A stretch of 64,000 nt of DNA from the NCBI GenBank assembly GCA_015065105.1, contig SVQZ01000007.1:21237-85236 (forward strand), given 5' to 3'. Source of the DNA: Oscillospiraceae bacterium (lineage in GTDB: Bacteria > Bacillota > Clostridia > Oscillospirales > CAG-272). Made by a program: the position numbers and the translations under genes. Positions 27,301 through 36,723 of this stretch are shown piece by piece. A model generated the notes under the pieces. The model did no database searches. It was not told the DNA's origin and was given only the letters and a program-made list of their open reading frames with translations. Within the stretch, counting starts at the first letter, position 1, and every line of letters begins with the position of its first letter.

Positions 27301-29495
27301 TTCCCACCGAAATGGGTATCAATACAAACGAAAACTACAAGGAAGCTACCGGATTTGATTATCCCGTTCCTACCCTTGAAGGTTACGTATTTGAAGCTTG
27401 GTACTGGGATGTTTATAACTACATGCTTTATCCCGGTGACTGGAACAACGGTTACTTTGCAGTAGCTCAGGACGTTGCTCTTGAGGCTATCTGGAATGAG
27501 TGTACTCACACTTGGGGCGATTGGGTTGAAGACGAAGCTGCAGGCACAAAGTCCAGAACTTGTGATGTTTGCGGTCTCACTGAAACCGAAACTCTTGAAT
27601 GTGCACACAACTACGTTGTAACAGACGTTGTTGCTCCTACATGTACAGAAGCAGGCTACTCTGTTTACACATGCGAATTCTGCGGCGACAGCTACAATGC
27701 AGATCCTGTTGACGCTGAAGGTCATCAGTACGAAGCATTTGTAACTGCTCCTACATGTACAGAAGCTGGTTACACAACTTATACTTGCGGTATTTGCGGC
27801 GATTCTTACGTTGCAGACGAAACCGAAGCTGCAGGCCACGCTTGGGGCGAATGGTTTGTAACAATTAAGCCTACCTACTACGAAGTAGGTGAAGAAACCA
27901 GAGTTTGCGATACATGTGGCGAATTCGAAACCCGTGAAGTTGCAAAGAAGTCTTACCTCATCACATTTGATACCTGCGGCGGTACAATGCCTGAAGGTGT
28001 TCCCACCGAGCTCGGTATCAACTATCAGGAAAACTACAAGGAAGCTGCAGGCTTCGATTATCCTATCCCCACCTACGATGAAGGCGGTTATGTATTCGAT
28101 TGCTGGTATTGGTCTGAATACAACTACTGGCTCACCGAAGGTGACTGGAACGGCGGTTACTTTGCTATCACATGGAATATCACTCTTGAAGCAGTATGGG
28201 TAGAATGCCCCGGCCACGAATGGACCGAAGAAATAGTTTCCGATCCTACTTATATCGAAGAAGGTCTTAAGGTTAAGACATGTACAGTTTGCGGACTCGT
28301 TGAAGAAGAAGCAATTCCTGTAATCGTTCCTCCTTACACCATCACATTTGATACCATGGGCGGTACAATGCCTGAAGGCGTTAAGACTGTTTACGGTATT
28401 GACAATGGCGACAACTACAAGGAAGCAACCGGTATCGAGTATCCTATTCCTACATACGATGAGGGCGGATACGTATTCGATTGTTGGTACTGGCCTGAAT
28501 ACAACTTCTGGCTCACACCCGGCGACTGGAACGGTGGTTACTATGCTATCACATGGAGCATCACTGTTGAGGCTGTATGGGTAGAATGCCCCGGTCATGA
28601 GTGGACTGAATGGGTAGTTGACGAGGCTGCAGGTGTTCAGACAAGAACATGTACAGTATGTAATCTCGTTGAGACCGAAGACTATGTTCCCGCAGTTGAG
28701 CTCAACGTAACTGCTAACGCTAACGTTATCAGCGTTGTTGGTCTTACCTCCGACGTTAAGGACGTATTCATCTCCAAGGGCGCTTGGGAAACCTACGCTC
28801 AGATGAAGCCCAATAAGATTTACTGTATCACTCCTAACCACAAGAGTGTTGTTGACGGTGCATTCGACTACACAGTAGCTGAAGACGGCACATATACAGT
28901 AATGGTTAGATTCACCGACGGCACAATGGAAGCACGTGTATTCGTAGTTGACTGTGCAGCTGAATCTGATTCCGATCTCGTTGTTGACGGCAACACTGTT
29001 ACCGTTAAGAACCTTGAAAACCTCCTCGTTCTCCGTTACGTTAAGGGTGAGTATGAAACAAGCTACGAAATCAAGAGAGCTCCCGGCGTTACCAACATCG
29101 CTTACTATTCCAAGAAGATCGTTGACAACACCTTCACAGTTGATCTTGAGCCCGGCACATACACATTCGTAACTCAGTTCAAGGATGGCGTATTCAATTA
29201 CTACACCGTAGTAATCGAAGAGCCCGTTGTTGTTGAGCCTAAGGATTGGGTATTATCCTTTGATACCGTTGGCGGCGATATGCCTGAAGGCTTTGCTACC
29301 GAATATGGTATCAACACAGGTGATTACTACAAGGATGTTCTTCCCGGATATCCCGTTCCCACCCTTGATGGTTATGTATTCGACGGTTGGTTGCTTAACA
29401 AGTACAACTTCTGGTTCACAGAAGGTGACTACAACTCCGGTTACTATGCAGTATCCGAAGACTGTGTTTTTGAAGCAATGTGGCTCGAAGCATAA
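24351..29495 (+). CDS. Large secreted multi-repeat protein (1714 aa)
   Basis: Signal peptide to about residue 30 (LAIVLVVMMVVPMMTTGLSA). Order: an unassigned lectin-like region (30-330); four Cys-rich repeats of the type CTTTGIEERTCLGCGKVE (335-470); a second unassigned domain (470-745); another Cys repeat; a beta-helix-like part starting FNTLQEAIDAAEDGDTITLL (810-960); InlB-like modules starting FDTxGGxMPEG, near residues 968, 1204, 1330 and 1636, mixed with more Cys-rich repeats; and two ~85-residue modules (about 1450-1620) that recur in the 1339-residue LRR protein. No LPXTG or SLH anchor. Codon choice is strongly biased to C-ending codons, suggesting high expression. Probably a surface or matrix protein; function unknown. 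Confidence 0.85.
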   Translation: MKNFKRILAIVLVVMMVVPMMTTGLSAATAETLQGQYSAGVTFAGGNWKAYSYNDWSKHMGEALAAFDDLANVNVDAEGQIVLSNQIQYGFNSYQQYGWVNQNVMNVLQSTNTTAIDGLFFRNGMMAQASGSTVFAESLSYAFSENQLLGTLSTDVYTKEEGFAVEGGMVTDGLVISMYNNDNDIMSNGSVFNVITAYVMDGGKIVSSQSFETEAFGKDFGLCTGHAHNTYISFVDGVVTFHVEDNYSANGAYFNQTYTFDELDTATISTNKDYYFCVGSKGEGADGVDGSVNINLARIGTFTIDAATGLYDTADSENKNIADWTGHGTVSCAHEVWSDWTETLAPSCTTTGIEERTCLGCGKVEVNTIAALGHSYSDWNTDVMPDCVNAGSKSRVCSVCGDVDTEVIAANGHAWGDWYNTVDPECEYVGLKQRDCSVCGAYEEEVIPALGHDWVWDTLPTYDVNGQRTCATCGTVEADLAYDLSYYWITACDNKVGNIDAAYADYNDEYLAEVVDGAVSVQDMSLVYGGEYNYNTVLKATSKFATDLEGFYATIEIGNGDGMLAYDYPTTISFIWTNIPENYDDAAEYSVYNPGAVGLSNKLQASRYGHIYNNYLAGEYTFCAVLADTSFIYSEYDYGTPNDGMYDWLYSTVVSNGNYWTTKMDTIAVPADEAITVGLLYEFDPTDSARDMVAYVDINGELYCPGVGANHQLTTQDYYFGVATFAYGTNHSASFKITDVCGQDAALFNGWTHECYTEHFEEAATCTEDGYSADICLACNTEYNKVVTPATGHDFVDYVCQNCGLAQAAKVNDEGFNTLQEAIDAAEDGDTITLLAGVSGKVTYTFNKNVNLDLNGKTLRHTSGNPVVVDGATVTVVGTSGTIRSSDGISVTVVNGGSFVINVATTVRCSSEEGFNVFAVEDGSSVVINALGGRYYKNPANVAGVVFGDHLTVQENSSTNYSIVKYYDWKITFDTVGGTMPEGVPTEMGINTNENYKEATGFDYPVPTLEGYVFEAWYWDVYNYMLYPGDWNNGYFAVAQDVALEAIWNECTHTWGDWVEDEAAGTKSRTCDVCGLTETETLECAHNYVVTDVVAPTCTEAGYSVYTCEFCGDSYNADPVDAEGHQYEAFVTAPTCTEAGYTTYTCGICGDSYVADETEAAGHAWGEWFVTIKPTYYEVGEETRVCDTCGEFETREVAKKSYLITFDTCGGTMPEGVPTELGINYQENYKEAAGFDYPIPTYDEGGYVFDCWYWSEYNYWLTEGDWNGGYFAITWNITLEAVWVECPGHEWTEEIVSDPTYIEEGLKVKTCTVCGLVEEEAIPVIVPPYTITFDTMGGTMPEGVKTVYGIDNGDNYKEATGIEYPIPTYDEGGYVFDCWYWPEYNFWLTPGDWNGGYYAITWSITVEAVWVECPGHEWTEWVVDEAAGVQTRTCTVCNLVETEDYVPAVELNVTANANVISVVGLTSDVKDVFISKGAWETYAQMKPNKIYCITPNHKSVVDGAFDYTVAEDGTYTVMVRFTDGTMEARVFVVDCAAESDSDLVVDGNTVTVKNLENLLVLRYVKGEYETSYEIKRAPGVTNIAYYSKKIVDNTFTVDLEPGTYTFVTQFKDGVFNYYTVVIEEPVVVEPKDWVLSFDTVGGDMPEGFATEYGINTGDYYKDVLPGYPVPTLDGYVFDGWLLNKYNFWFTEGDYNSGYYAVSEDCVFEAMWLEA

Positions 29496-29531
29496 GCTTT
29501 AAAGTTTTTCAGTAAACTAAATCCATAAAAG

Positions 29532-29561
29532 AAAGCCCATCGGGAGACCGATGGGCTTTTT
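29532..29561 (+). terminator. Rho-independent terminator
   Basis: AAAGCCCATCGG / CCGATGGGCTTT stem, GAGA loop, T tail. Confidence 0.92.
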
Positions 29562-29631
29562 GCTGCGTAATGAACTGAAAATTAAATGTATGTGGAAGAA
29601 GGGCAAAGTCCTTCAACTTTGATGTGCAGAG

Positions 29632-29660
29632 TTGACTTATCGGGATTATTATGCTAAAAT
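29632..29660 (+). promoter_or_regulatory. Promoter of alaX-like gene
   Basis: TTGACT, 17-bp spacer, TAAAAT, 27 bp before the ATG. Confidence 0.7.
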
Positions 29661-29687
29661 ATTATCATCAATTTTTGAGGTGTTAAA

Positions 29688-30833
29688 ATGAGCATAAGAT
29701 TATACGAAAATGATAGTTATATAATGAATTTTACCGCTAAGGTGCTTTCCTGTAAGGAAAACGGAGAGTATTGTGATATTATTCTTGACAGAACCGCTTT
29801 CTTTCCCGAGGGCGGCGGTCAGCAGGGGGATAATGGGTTTATCGATTCCGTATGTATCGCCGACACACAGCTTGTTGACGGCGAAATAGTTCATAAGGCT
29901 ATGGCTCCTTTAGAGGTAGGAGCAGAGGTGGAGTGCTTTATTGATTGGGATACACGTTACGATAGAATGCAGAATCATACAGGTGAGCATATACTGTCCG
30001 GTATTATTCATGATATGTTCGGATATAACAACGTTGGTTTTCATATGAACGATGATGAGCTGACCTTTGACGTTGACGGTAAGCTTACCGATGAGGATAT
30101 ATATATAATAGAGCTTACCGCCAATAAAGTTATTGACGATAATCATCCTGTAACTATCATTTATCCCGAAGGTGAAGAGTTAGCTGGTCTTGATTACAGA
30201 AGCAAATTAGACCTGACCGAGGGTGTGCGCATTGTAAATATTGAGGATGTTGACCTTTGCGCTTGCTGTGCCCCCCATGTGGCAACAACCTCCGAGGTAG
30301 GGCTTATAAAAATTACCCGTTTCTACAGTAATAAGGGCGGTACGCGTCTCCACGTGCTTTGCGGCGGACGTGCCCGCGGTGATTACGGTGTGCTTCATGA
30401 ACAGGTGACCTACGTAACTAATTCCGCATCCTCTAAAAGATATGAGCTTAACCTTATTTATGACAGGTTGCTTGCGGAAATCGCCGCATTAAAGGAGGAG
30501 CACCGTAATTTCAAGACAAGCGTCATAAATGAAAAGATAGAAGATATGGGCGAGGGCAGAGAAGCGTATCTTTACTTTGTCCGTGATTACGGCTTTGATG
30601 ATCTTGTAAAGCTGTGTGACTTATCTTGCAAGAGATATATCGACGCTATTAGCTGTGCATTCTGCGGAAATGACGATGAAGGATATAATTTTGTTATCGG
30701 AGGATGCGGTTCGGCTGAGAAATTCCCCGAATTCCGTAAGCAGTTCAATGCCCGCGGCGGCGGACGTGATATGTACCAGGGTAAGGTACAGGCGAAAAGG
30801 GAAGATATTGAAAAGTACTTTTTAAATCAATAA
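29688..30833 (+). CDS. AlaX-like alanyl-tRNA editing protein
   Basis: 381 residues. It should hydrolyse Ser- or Gly-tRNA(Ala), the errors of alanyl-tRNA synthetase. Seen: TAFFPEGGGQQGDNG (second-domain start of the AlaRS editing family), zinc-site HTGEH (97-101) and CACCAPH (C..H near 195-199), then GGTRLHVLCGGRARGDY, and a C-terminal DHHA1-like part (FVIGGCG..FNARGGGRDMYQG). The presence of both editing and DHHA1 domains marks the longer AlaX form. GAGGTG precedes the ATG. Single gene. Confidence 0.9.
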   Translation: MSIRLYENDSYIMNFTAKVLSCKENGEYCDIILDRTAFFPEGGGQQGDNGFIDSVCIADTQLVDGEIVHKAMAPLEVGAEVECFIDWDTRYDRMQNHTGEHILSGIIHDMFGYNNVGFHMNDDELTFDVDGKLTDEDIYIIELTANKVIDDNHPVTIIYPEGEELAGLDYRSKLDLTEGVRIVNIEDVDLCACCAPHVATTSEVGLIKITRFYSNKGGTRLHVLCGGRARGDYGVLHEQVTYVTNSASSKRYELNLIYDRLLAEIAALKEEHRNFKTSVINEKIEDMGEGREAYLYFVRDYGFDDLVKLCDLSCKRYIDAISCAFCGNDDEGYNFVIGGCGSAEKFPEFRKQFNARGGGRDMYQGKVQAKREDIEKYFLNQ

Positions 30834-30930
30834 AAAAGCGGGCGCCGGCCCGCAGCGAATTCCGCCCCGAACACAGCAATAAACCAAATTTTTCATTGCA
30901 CGAGGCAGAGGAAATTCTTATATATTAAAA
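30834..30930 (-). repeat. Intergenic GCGGAATTC-family repeat, inverted copy
   Basis: In the inverted orientation: a GCGGGC-GCCG-GCCCGC hairpin, then AGCGAATTCCGCCCC and AACACAGCAAT, ending GAAATTCTTATATATTA. It lies directly behind the alaX stop codon. Confidence 0.75.
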
Positions 30931-30933
30931 AAC

Positions 30934-30962
30934 AGAGGATTTTTTGAAAATCCTCTTTTTTT
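30934..30962 (+). terminator. Terminator downstream of alaX-like gene
   Basis: AGAGGATTTT / AAAATCCTCT stem with a T run. It lies about 100 bp past the stop codon, beyond the inverted repeat. Confidence 0.8.
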
Positions 30963-31058
30963 ATAAAGCTAAAATCCTTCAAAAATAACAAAATGCGAAC
31001 TATTACGCCGTTTACAAATTATTATATACATGATATAATTATTATAATAGTTAATTTG

Positions 31059-31089
31059 TTGACTTCTGTGGTATTAATTGTTATATAAT
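31059..31089 (+). promoter_or_regulatory. Promoter of the 1339-residue LRR protein gene
   Basis: TTGACT, 19-bp spacer, TATAAT (or TATATA at 17 bp), 18 bp before the ATG. Confidence 0.6.
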
Positions 31090-31107
31090 TAAAAGGAGAA
31101 AGCGAAA

Positions 31108-34100
31108 ATGAAGGCATTCAAACGCATAATAACTACTATACTTATTTCTGTTATGCTTATTGGTAGTATTAATGTTTCATCATTTGCCGAAGCGATGAAG
31201 GAGTATATCGATGAAAAGAATGAGCTTGCCGCGGCTTACTCGGGTAAATGCGGCAATAATATCACATGGATACTTGACGACGAGGGTACTCTTACCATCT
31301 CGGGTGAGGGTGCGATACATAACGAGAAATATCGTTCCTGTTTCGACGCATACAGGAATCAAATCGTGAATGTAATTATAGAAAGCGGTGTTACGAGAAT
31401 AGGTGACAGAGTTTTTTATAATCTTAATAATATGAAAAGTGTTACTATTCCTCCAAGTGTGACTGAATTTGGTTATTATGTATTTGACCGTTGCTCTTCG
31501 TTAGAAGCGGTTTATATCAGCGATATTACCGCATGGTGCGGTGTAGACTTCGAATCCTATAATACTAACTCAAATCCCTTGTTTAATGCTTGTAATCTAT
31601 ACTTAAACGGTGAATTGGTTGAAGAGCTTGTTATTCCCGAGGGTGTTGAAGATATCGCTGATTATGTTTTCGCAGGCTGTAAGAGTATTAAAAGTGTAAG
31701 CTTTCCCGAAAGCTTAGAATCTATTGGTTTGTCGGAGTTTAATAATTGTTCCTCCCTTAATAGTGTATATATTAAAGATTTGTCAGCGTGGTGCAGTATT
31801 GACATTGGCTCAACAATGACTGATCGTTCTTACGATCTTTATCTTGACGGTGAGGTGATAACCGATCTTGTTATACCCGAGGATATAGAACAGCTGAATC
31901 CATACACCTTCAAAAATGTTGGAAGCATTTTAAGTGTATATATTCCCGAAAATGTTAAAAGTATAAGCTTCTGTGTTTTTGAAGGTTGTGAAAATCTTAA
32001 GGATATATCCATATCCGATGAGTGCAGAGAAATCCGCACCGATTGCTTTACCGATACTGCATTTTATCTTGATGAAAGTAATTGGGACAATGGAGCTCTT
32101 TATATTGATAGTCATTTAATAGAGGTTAAAACTGAGCTTACAGGCATCTATGCTATCCGTCCCGGAATATTGACTATAGCCGAGGATGCGTTTTACTTCA
32201 GTAACCTTGAAGCTGTTACCATGACGGATAGCGTTGTTTATATAACAAGGGGTGCTTTTCAATTTTCAAAGATCAAGGATGTAATTCTTTCAAATAATAT
32301 TACAAGGATAAATGATGATACATTTATTGGCAGTAAGCTGAAAAGTGTCAAATTACCCGATAATCTTATCGAGATCGGATTTAGTGCTTTTGATGGAACA
32401 AATCTTAGTTCTGTTGTTTTTCCCGATTCACTTGAAAAGATAGAGTGTTGTGCATTTTTAGACTGTTATAATTTGGTTAATATCAGCTTGGGAAAGAATA
32501 TTAAGCAGATCGAAGTTAACGCTTTTTATTATTCGGGTTACTACCTCTCTTCTGCAAATTGGCGAGGCGATAATTTGTATTTGGGCGATTGGTTGATATG
32601 CTCTGATTATGAAGATGCAGAAGGTCATTTGACTGTTAAGCAGGGTACAAAACATCTTGCAGATGCTGCCTTTACAGGGTGCACCGAGGTTAAATCTATC
32701 GAGCTGTCCGAAGGTATAACCGTTTTACCGAGTTACGCCTTTTCGGGTTGCAGTTCATTAACTGAATTTACGGTTCCGTACGGTGTAACAGAAATTAAAG
32801 AAAAAGCATTTAACGTATGCTCGAGTCTTGAGTGTGTATTTATTCCCGAAACTGTCACATATATTGCAGACGATGCTTTTGACCGTTGCGATAAAGCTGT
32901 GATATTTTGCTCAAAGGGTTCTTATGCCGAAGAATACGCAATAAAGCAGGGTATTCCCGTTCAATGTGAATATGTTACGGGTAAATGCGGTGAAAACATC
33001 TCATGGTTGCTGACCGAGGAGGGTACACTCAAAATATTCGGCAGCGGATATATGTATGAAAATAAAAGGCCATCGTCCCTCAGTTGGGAGGCATATAAGG
33101 ATGATATCACCAAGGTCATTATTGGTGACGGCATTCTGAATATTGCTACTGCTGCTTTTTATGAATATGAAAATCTCAAGGAGGTTGATTTCGGTAATAC
33201 CGTTATATCAATAGGTGCATATGCATTCTATGGAGCAAGCTCTCTTGATAATATCGTTTTCCCCGATTCCTGCACAACAATTGGGGGTAGCGCATTTGCA
33301 TATGTTGGCGCCCAATATATTACATTACCTAAAACAATTACAAATATAAGCGGCTTTGCATTTGCCGTGGATAAACATCCATATCCCCAAATGGTTTTGC
33401 GTTGTTATAAGGGTACCTATGCTCATGAGTATTTACTGGAATATGACAATGTTTACGGCTGTGGATACGTGCTTATCTGCGATGCCCACTCTTTTACAAA
33501 ATATATTTCCAACAATGACGGCAGCTGTGTAAATAACGCCACCGAAACCGCCGAATGTGATAACTGCTATGCAACCGACACAAGGGAGATTCCCAATTCT
33601 AAGGTTCATAATTATCTTGGTGAAGAAATTGATCCCGGTACTTGCTTCCGTAAAGCTGTTATGAAGTATACCTGCTCGGGCTGCGGTGATTTTTATACAG
33701 AAGAAACCAAAACAAAGCCCCACAGCTATACGGCATATAGTGTATATAAAGAGCCTACCTGCATAGCTAACAGAATAGACGTTTCTTACTGTGATTACGG
33801 ATGCGGAAATTACAAATATGCCGTGATTGCCTCTACTGCAGTCGGTCACCGCTTTGGTGATTATATCTATAATAATAATGCCACCTGCACAAGCAACGGA
33901 ACAAAAACTGCTTACTGTATTTACGGCTGCGGCATCTTCTCAACCCTCTCGGTTCCTGATACCGCAAAGGGTCATAGCCTGACCGAATGGGAAACAATAA
34001 TTTCTGCAACACCTACCTCCGAGGGTGAAAGAAAAAGAGAATGTCTTAACTGCAGTTACTCTGAAAACGAGATCGTGCCCTGCCTTCCCGATCCCGAGAT

Positions 34101-35127
34101 AAAATTAGACGGATATAACGTTTTAATTACAAAAAGCAATAATATAAAGTATATCCGCTATGCCATGGGAGAATATTCTACCTCGGGTGATATCAAAAAT
34201 GCCGAGGGATGTGAGACTCTTGATGCAGATACAATTCTTTCATTAACTGAGGATAGTATAGCGAGTATACCCATAAATGATGGCGGCGTATATTCCTTCT
34301 GGATCAAGTATCATGACGGGAACGAATTTATATATACCGTGGATCTTGCCGAAATGGAGCAAGAAATAGAAGCCGAAGGTGTAACTCTCACCGTAAAAAA
34401 TCTTTACGGAGTAAAGGACTATTTTATTGCAAAGGGTGACTATACAACCTATGCAGATGTTAAGGCAAACCGCGTTGTACAGATAACAAGGAACAAGATC
34501 GGCACAAAGCATGATTACAGCTATATACTTTCCGAGGCGGGTGTTTATACAGTATGTGTAAGGTATGACGATCCTGCCAGAGAATATAAGCTCATGACTG
34601 TTAAATTGACCGTAACCGAGCCTGTGTTTACCGAAAACGGCTTGCAACTGAAGGTTTCAAATCTTCGGGATATCAAGGTCATTCGTACCGCATACGGAGA
34701 TCATTCTACTCCCGGTCAGATCAAGAAAGCAGAGGAAAGCCGAGCGTTTACGGGTAAATCCGTACTTAACGGGCTTAACGTATATACGATCCAATACCGT
34801 GACGAAGGTCTCGTTACCGTAGCGGTGGTATATAACAACGGTTATGAGGTAATATATAAGTATAATGTTACAAAGAAGTCACCCGAAATTGTAAGAGAAG
34901 GTGATCTTATTACCTTTAACAATCTTGAGGATTTTAAGGTTATCCGTTATGCCGAAGGTGTTTATACTACCGCAAGTGAGATAAAGAATGCAAAGGGAAG
35001 CGTCGGTATCAGCGGAAAGCATTATCTCTATGACAGCTATACCGTAAGGCTTGCCCCCGGCACATATACCTTCTGCGTTCAGTATGATGATGAATCATAT
35101 AATTATTACAGAATTACCGTGGAATAG
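31108..35127 (+). CDS. Large BspA-type LRR secreted protein (1339 aa)
   Basis: Signal peptide ending near NVSSFAEA. A GKCGNNITWILDDEGTLTIS domain opens the mature part and recurs near residue 630 (GKCGENISWLLTEEGTLKIF). Between and after these lie about fifteen LRR_5 repeats with IPxxVxxIGxxAFxxC spacing (residues 85-780). A Cys-rich section follows (790-990, e.g. CSGCGDFYTEETKTKPHSY). The end (about 995-1339) is four copies of an ~85-residue module of the pattern NLxxxKxxRxAxGxYxTxxEIKxA..GxYTxCVxYDD, shared with the 1714-residue protein. No known wall anchor. Likely a surface-exposed binding protein. Confidence 0.87.
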   Translation: MKAFKRIITTILISVMLIGSINVSSFAEAMKEYIDEKNELAAAYSGKCGNNITWILDDEGTLTISGEGAIHNEKYRSCFDAYRNQIVNVIIESGVTRIGDRVFYNLNNMKSVTIPPSVTEFGYYVFDRCSSLEAVYISDITAWCGVDFESYNTNSNPLFNACNLYLNGELVEELVIPEGVEDIADYVFAGCKSIKSVSFPESLESIGLSEFNNCSSLNSVYIKDLSAWCSIDIGSTMTDRSYDLYLDGEVITDLVIPEDIEQLNPYTFKNVGSILSVYIPENVKSISFCVFEGCENLKDISISDECREIRTDCFTDTAFYLDESNWDNGALYIDSHLIEVKTELTGIYAIRPGILTIAEDAFYFSNLEAVTMTDSVVYITRGAFQFSKIKDVILSNNITRINDDTFIGSKLKSVKLPDNLIEIGFSAFDGTNLSSVVFPDSLEKIECCAFLDCYNLVNISLGKNIKQIEVNAFYYSGYYLSSANWRGDNLYLGDWLICSDYEDAEGHLTVKQGTKHLADAAFTGCTEVKSIELSEGITVLPSYAFSGCSSLTEFTVPYGVTEIKEKAFNVCSSLECVFIPETVTYIADDAFDRCDKAVIFCSKGSYAEEYAIKQGIPVQCEYVTGKCGENISWLLTEEGTLKIFGSGYMYENKRPSSLSWEAYKDDITKVIIGDGILNIATAAFYEYENLKEVDFGNTVISIGAYAFYGASSLDNIVFPDSCTTIGGSAFAYVGAQYITLPKTITNISGFAFAVDKHPYPQMVLRCYKGTYAHEYLLEYDNVYGCGYVLICDAHSFTKYISNNDGSCVNNATETAECDNCYATDTREIPNSKVHNYLGEEIDPGTCFRKAVMKYTCSGCGDFYTEETKTKPHSYTAYSVYKEPTCIANRIDVSYCDYGCGNYKYAVIASTAVGHRFGDYIYNNNATCTSNGTKTAYCIYGCGIFSTLSVPDTAKGHSLTEWETIISATPTSEGERKRECLNCSYSENEIVPCLPDPEIKLDGYNVLITKSNNIKYIRYAMGEYSTSGDIKNAEGCETLDADTILSLTEDSIASIPINDGGVYSFWIKYHDGNEFIYTVDLAEMEQEIEAEGVTLTVKNLYGVKDYFIAKGDYTTYADVKANRVVQITRNKIGTKHDYSYILSEAGVYTVCVRYDDPAREYKLMTVKLTVTEPVFTENGLQLKVSNLRDIKVIRTAYGDHSTPGQIKKAEESRAFTGKSVLNGLNVYTIQYRDEGLVTVAVVYNNGYEVIYKYNVTKKSPEIVREGDLITFNNLEDFKVIRYAEGVYTTASEIKNAKGSVGISGKHYLYDSYTVRLAPGTYTFCVQYDDESYNYYRITVE

Positions 35128-35138
35128 AATAATAACCA

Positions 35139-35171
35139 AAAGAACCGAAGCCGTGATGCTTCGGTTCTTTA
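35139..35171. terminator. Bidirectional terminator
   Basis: 12-bp stem AAAGAACCGAAG / CTTCGGTTCTTT between convergent genes (LRR protein and uxaC); it can serve both. Confidence 0.85.
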
Positions 35172-35177
35172 CGTATA

Positions 35178-36593
35178 TTAAAATTTAAAATAATTCTTCG
35201 TATTGTAGTAACAAATATTTTCCACAAGCTTTGTTAAGGTCTTTTCATCATTGGGATATCTTCCTGATTCTACCCAACCACCCACAAGGTCGCAAAGGAT
35301 ACGGCGGAAATATTCGTGGCGGGTATAGGAAAGGAAGCTTCGGCTGTCGGTAAGCATACCTAAAAACCTTCCGAATGCAGAGAGGTTTGCAAGGGATATC
35401 ATCTGATCGCGCATACCGCTTTCGTTATCGTTGAACCACCATGCAGAGCCTTGCATTATCTTGGGCATACCGTTATAGGAGGTCTGGAATGCACCGAGGA
35501 GCGCTCCTATAGCCGCATTATCCGAGGGATTGATGGAATAGAGTATTGTCTTGGGAATACCGCCGTCGCTTTCCATTGCGGAAAGGAGCTTTGCAAGCTC
35601 TGCGATACCCGTATCGGCTCCTATAACGTCAAAGCCGGTATCTCTGCCCAATTCTTTGAACTTAACGGCGTTTACGTTACGAAGCACGCCGAAATGGAGC
35701 TGCATTATCCATCCGCGCTCCCTGTATTCCTTGGCAAAGAAACGGTTAAGGTCTGTTTTATAAATTGCCTCCTCTTCGGGGGTAACGTCCCTTCCATCCT
35801 TGGTATAGGCTTTTATAAAGATATCTTCAACGTCTTTACGGCACTTTGCTTCTGCGTAAAGGCATCTTGTATCTATACCGTGGTCGGCGGTACAGCAGCC
35901 AACCGAGGTAAAGTAATCAAGACGCTGCTTGTATGCTTCTTTTAATGAATTAAGATCTGTGATCTTAACTCCGGAAACCGCCGAAAGGGAATTGATATAA
36001 TCGCGAAAGCCCTTTCTTTCACAGTTAAGTCCGGCATCCGGGCGAAAAGCAGGGAGTACCTTTGTTTTAAAGCCCTTATCTTCGGCAATCTGCTTGTGAT
36101 ATTCAAGTGTAGATACAGGGTCATCTGTGGTACAGAGTGCGGTAACGTTGGATTTCTTAATGATATCGCGAACACTCATATTACCCTCGGCAAGCTTGTT
36201 TGAGGTCATCTCCCAGATCTTTTCCGCATTTTCCTCGCAGAGTATGAGATCACAGTCAAAATATCTCTTTAACTCAAGATGTGACCAATGGTACATGGGA
36301 TTGCCGATAAGATCAGGCATGATTGTTGCAAATGCCTTGAATTTTTCAAAATCGGATGCATCGCCCGTTATGTATTTCTCTTCAACACCGCAGGAACGCA
36401 TAGCTCTCCACTTGTAATGGTCGCCGTAGAGCCAGAGCTGTGTTATATTGGTAAATACTGCGTTTTCGGCAATTTCCTTTGGGTCTATATGGCAATGATA
36501 GTCGATGATAGGGAGCTTTGCCGCAACACCGTGATATAGTTTTTTAGCTGTTTCGTTTGAAAGGATGAAATCCTTATCCATAAAATTTGTCAT
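35178..36593 (-). CDS. uxaC: Glucuronate isomerase
   Basis: 471 residues, the usual UxaC length. It converts glucuronate to fructuronate, or galacturonate to tagaturonate, in the cytoplasm. Seen: IIDYHCHIDPKEIAE (amidohydrolase-type HxH metal site), LWLYGDHYKWRAMRSCGV, NPMYHWSHLELKRYF, ALCTTDDPVSTLEYH, and C-terminal TDSRSFLSYTRHEYFRRILC, all conserved. GGAAGAAG precedes the ATG. It fits a pectin/hemicellulose diet together with the rhamnosidase and CE2-like esterases. Confidence 0.95.
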   Translation of the reverse strand: MTNFMDKDFILSNETAKKLYHGVAAKLPIIDYHCHIDPKEIAENAVFTNITQLWLYGDHYKWRAMRSCGVEEKYITGDASDFEKFKAFATIMPDLIGNPMYHWSHLELKRYFDCDLILCEENAEKIWEMTSNKLAEGNMSVRDIIKKSNVTALCTTDDPVSTLEYHKQIAEDKGFKTKVLPAFRPDAGLNCERKGFRDYINSLSAVSGVKITDLNSLKEAYKQRLDYFTSVGCCTADHGIDTRCLYAEAKCRKDVEDIFIKAYTKDGRDVTPEEEAIYKTDLNRFFAKEYRERGWIMQLHFGVLRNVNAVKFKELGRDTGFDVIGADTGIAELAKLLSAMESDGGIPKTILYSINPSDNAAIGALLGAFQTSYNGMPKIMQGSAWWFNDNESGMRDQMISLANLSAFGRFLGMLTDSRSFLSYTRHEYFRRILCDLVGGWVESGRYPNDEKTLTKLVENICYYNTKNYFKF

Positions 36594-36623
36594 TTTACTT
36601 CTTCCTTTATTTTAGTTAGGTTT

Positions 36624-36652
36624 ATTGTATCACAAATATCCTGTAATCTCAA
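36624..36652 (-). promoter_or_regulatory. Promoter of uxaC
   Basis: Minus strand: TTGAGA, 17-bp spacer, TACAAT, about 30 bp before the ATG. Confidence 0.6.
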
Positions 36653-36671
36653 TAATTTTAGAGAAAAATAT

Positions 36672-36700
36672 TTGCAAAGGTAAAAAATATATGCTATACT
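36672..36700 (+). promoter_or_regulatory. Promoter of PHP-esterase gene cluster
   Basis: TTGCAA, 17-bp spacer, TATACT, 23 bp before the ATG at 36724; divergent to the uxaC promoter. Confidence 0.6.
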
Positions 36701-36723
36701 TAATTAATAAGAGAGGTGATATT

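Noticed and set aside
25188..28841. Long minus-strand open frames inside the 1714-residue secreted protein gene
   Set aside because: They arise from the biased codon use of the plus-strand gene, have no ribosome sites and show Cys/Val-rich low-complexity translations.
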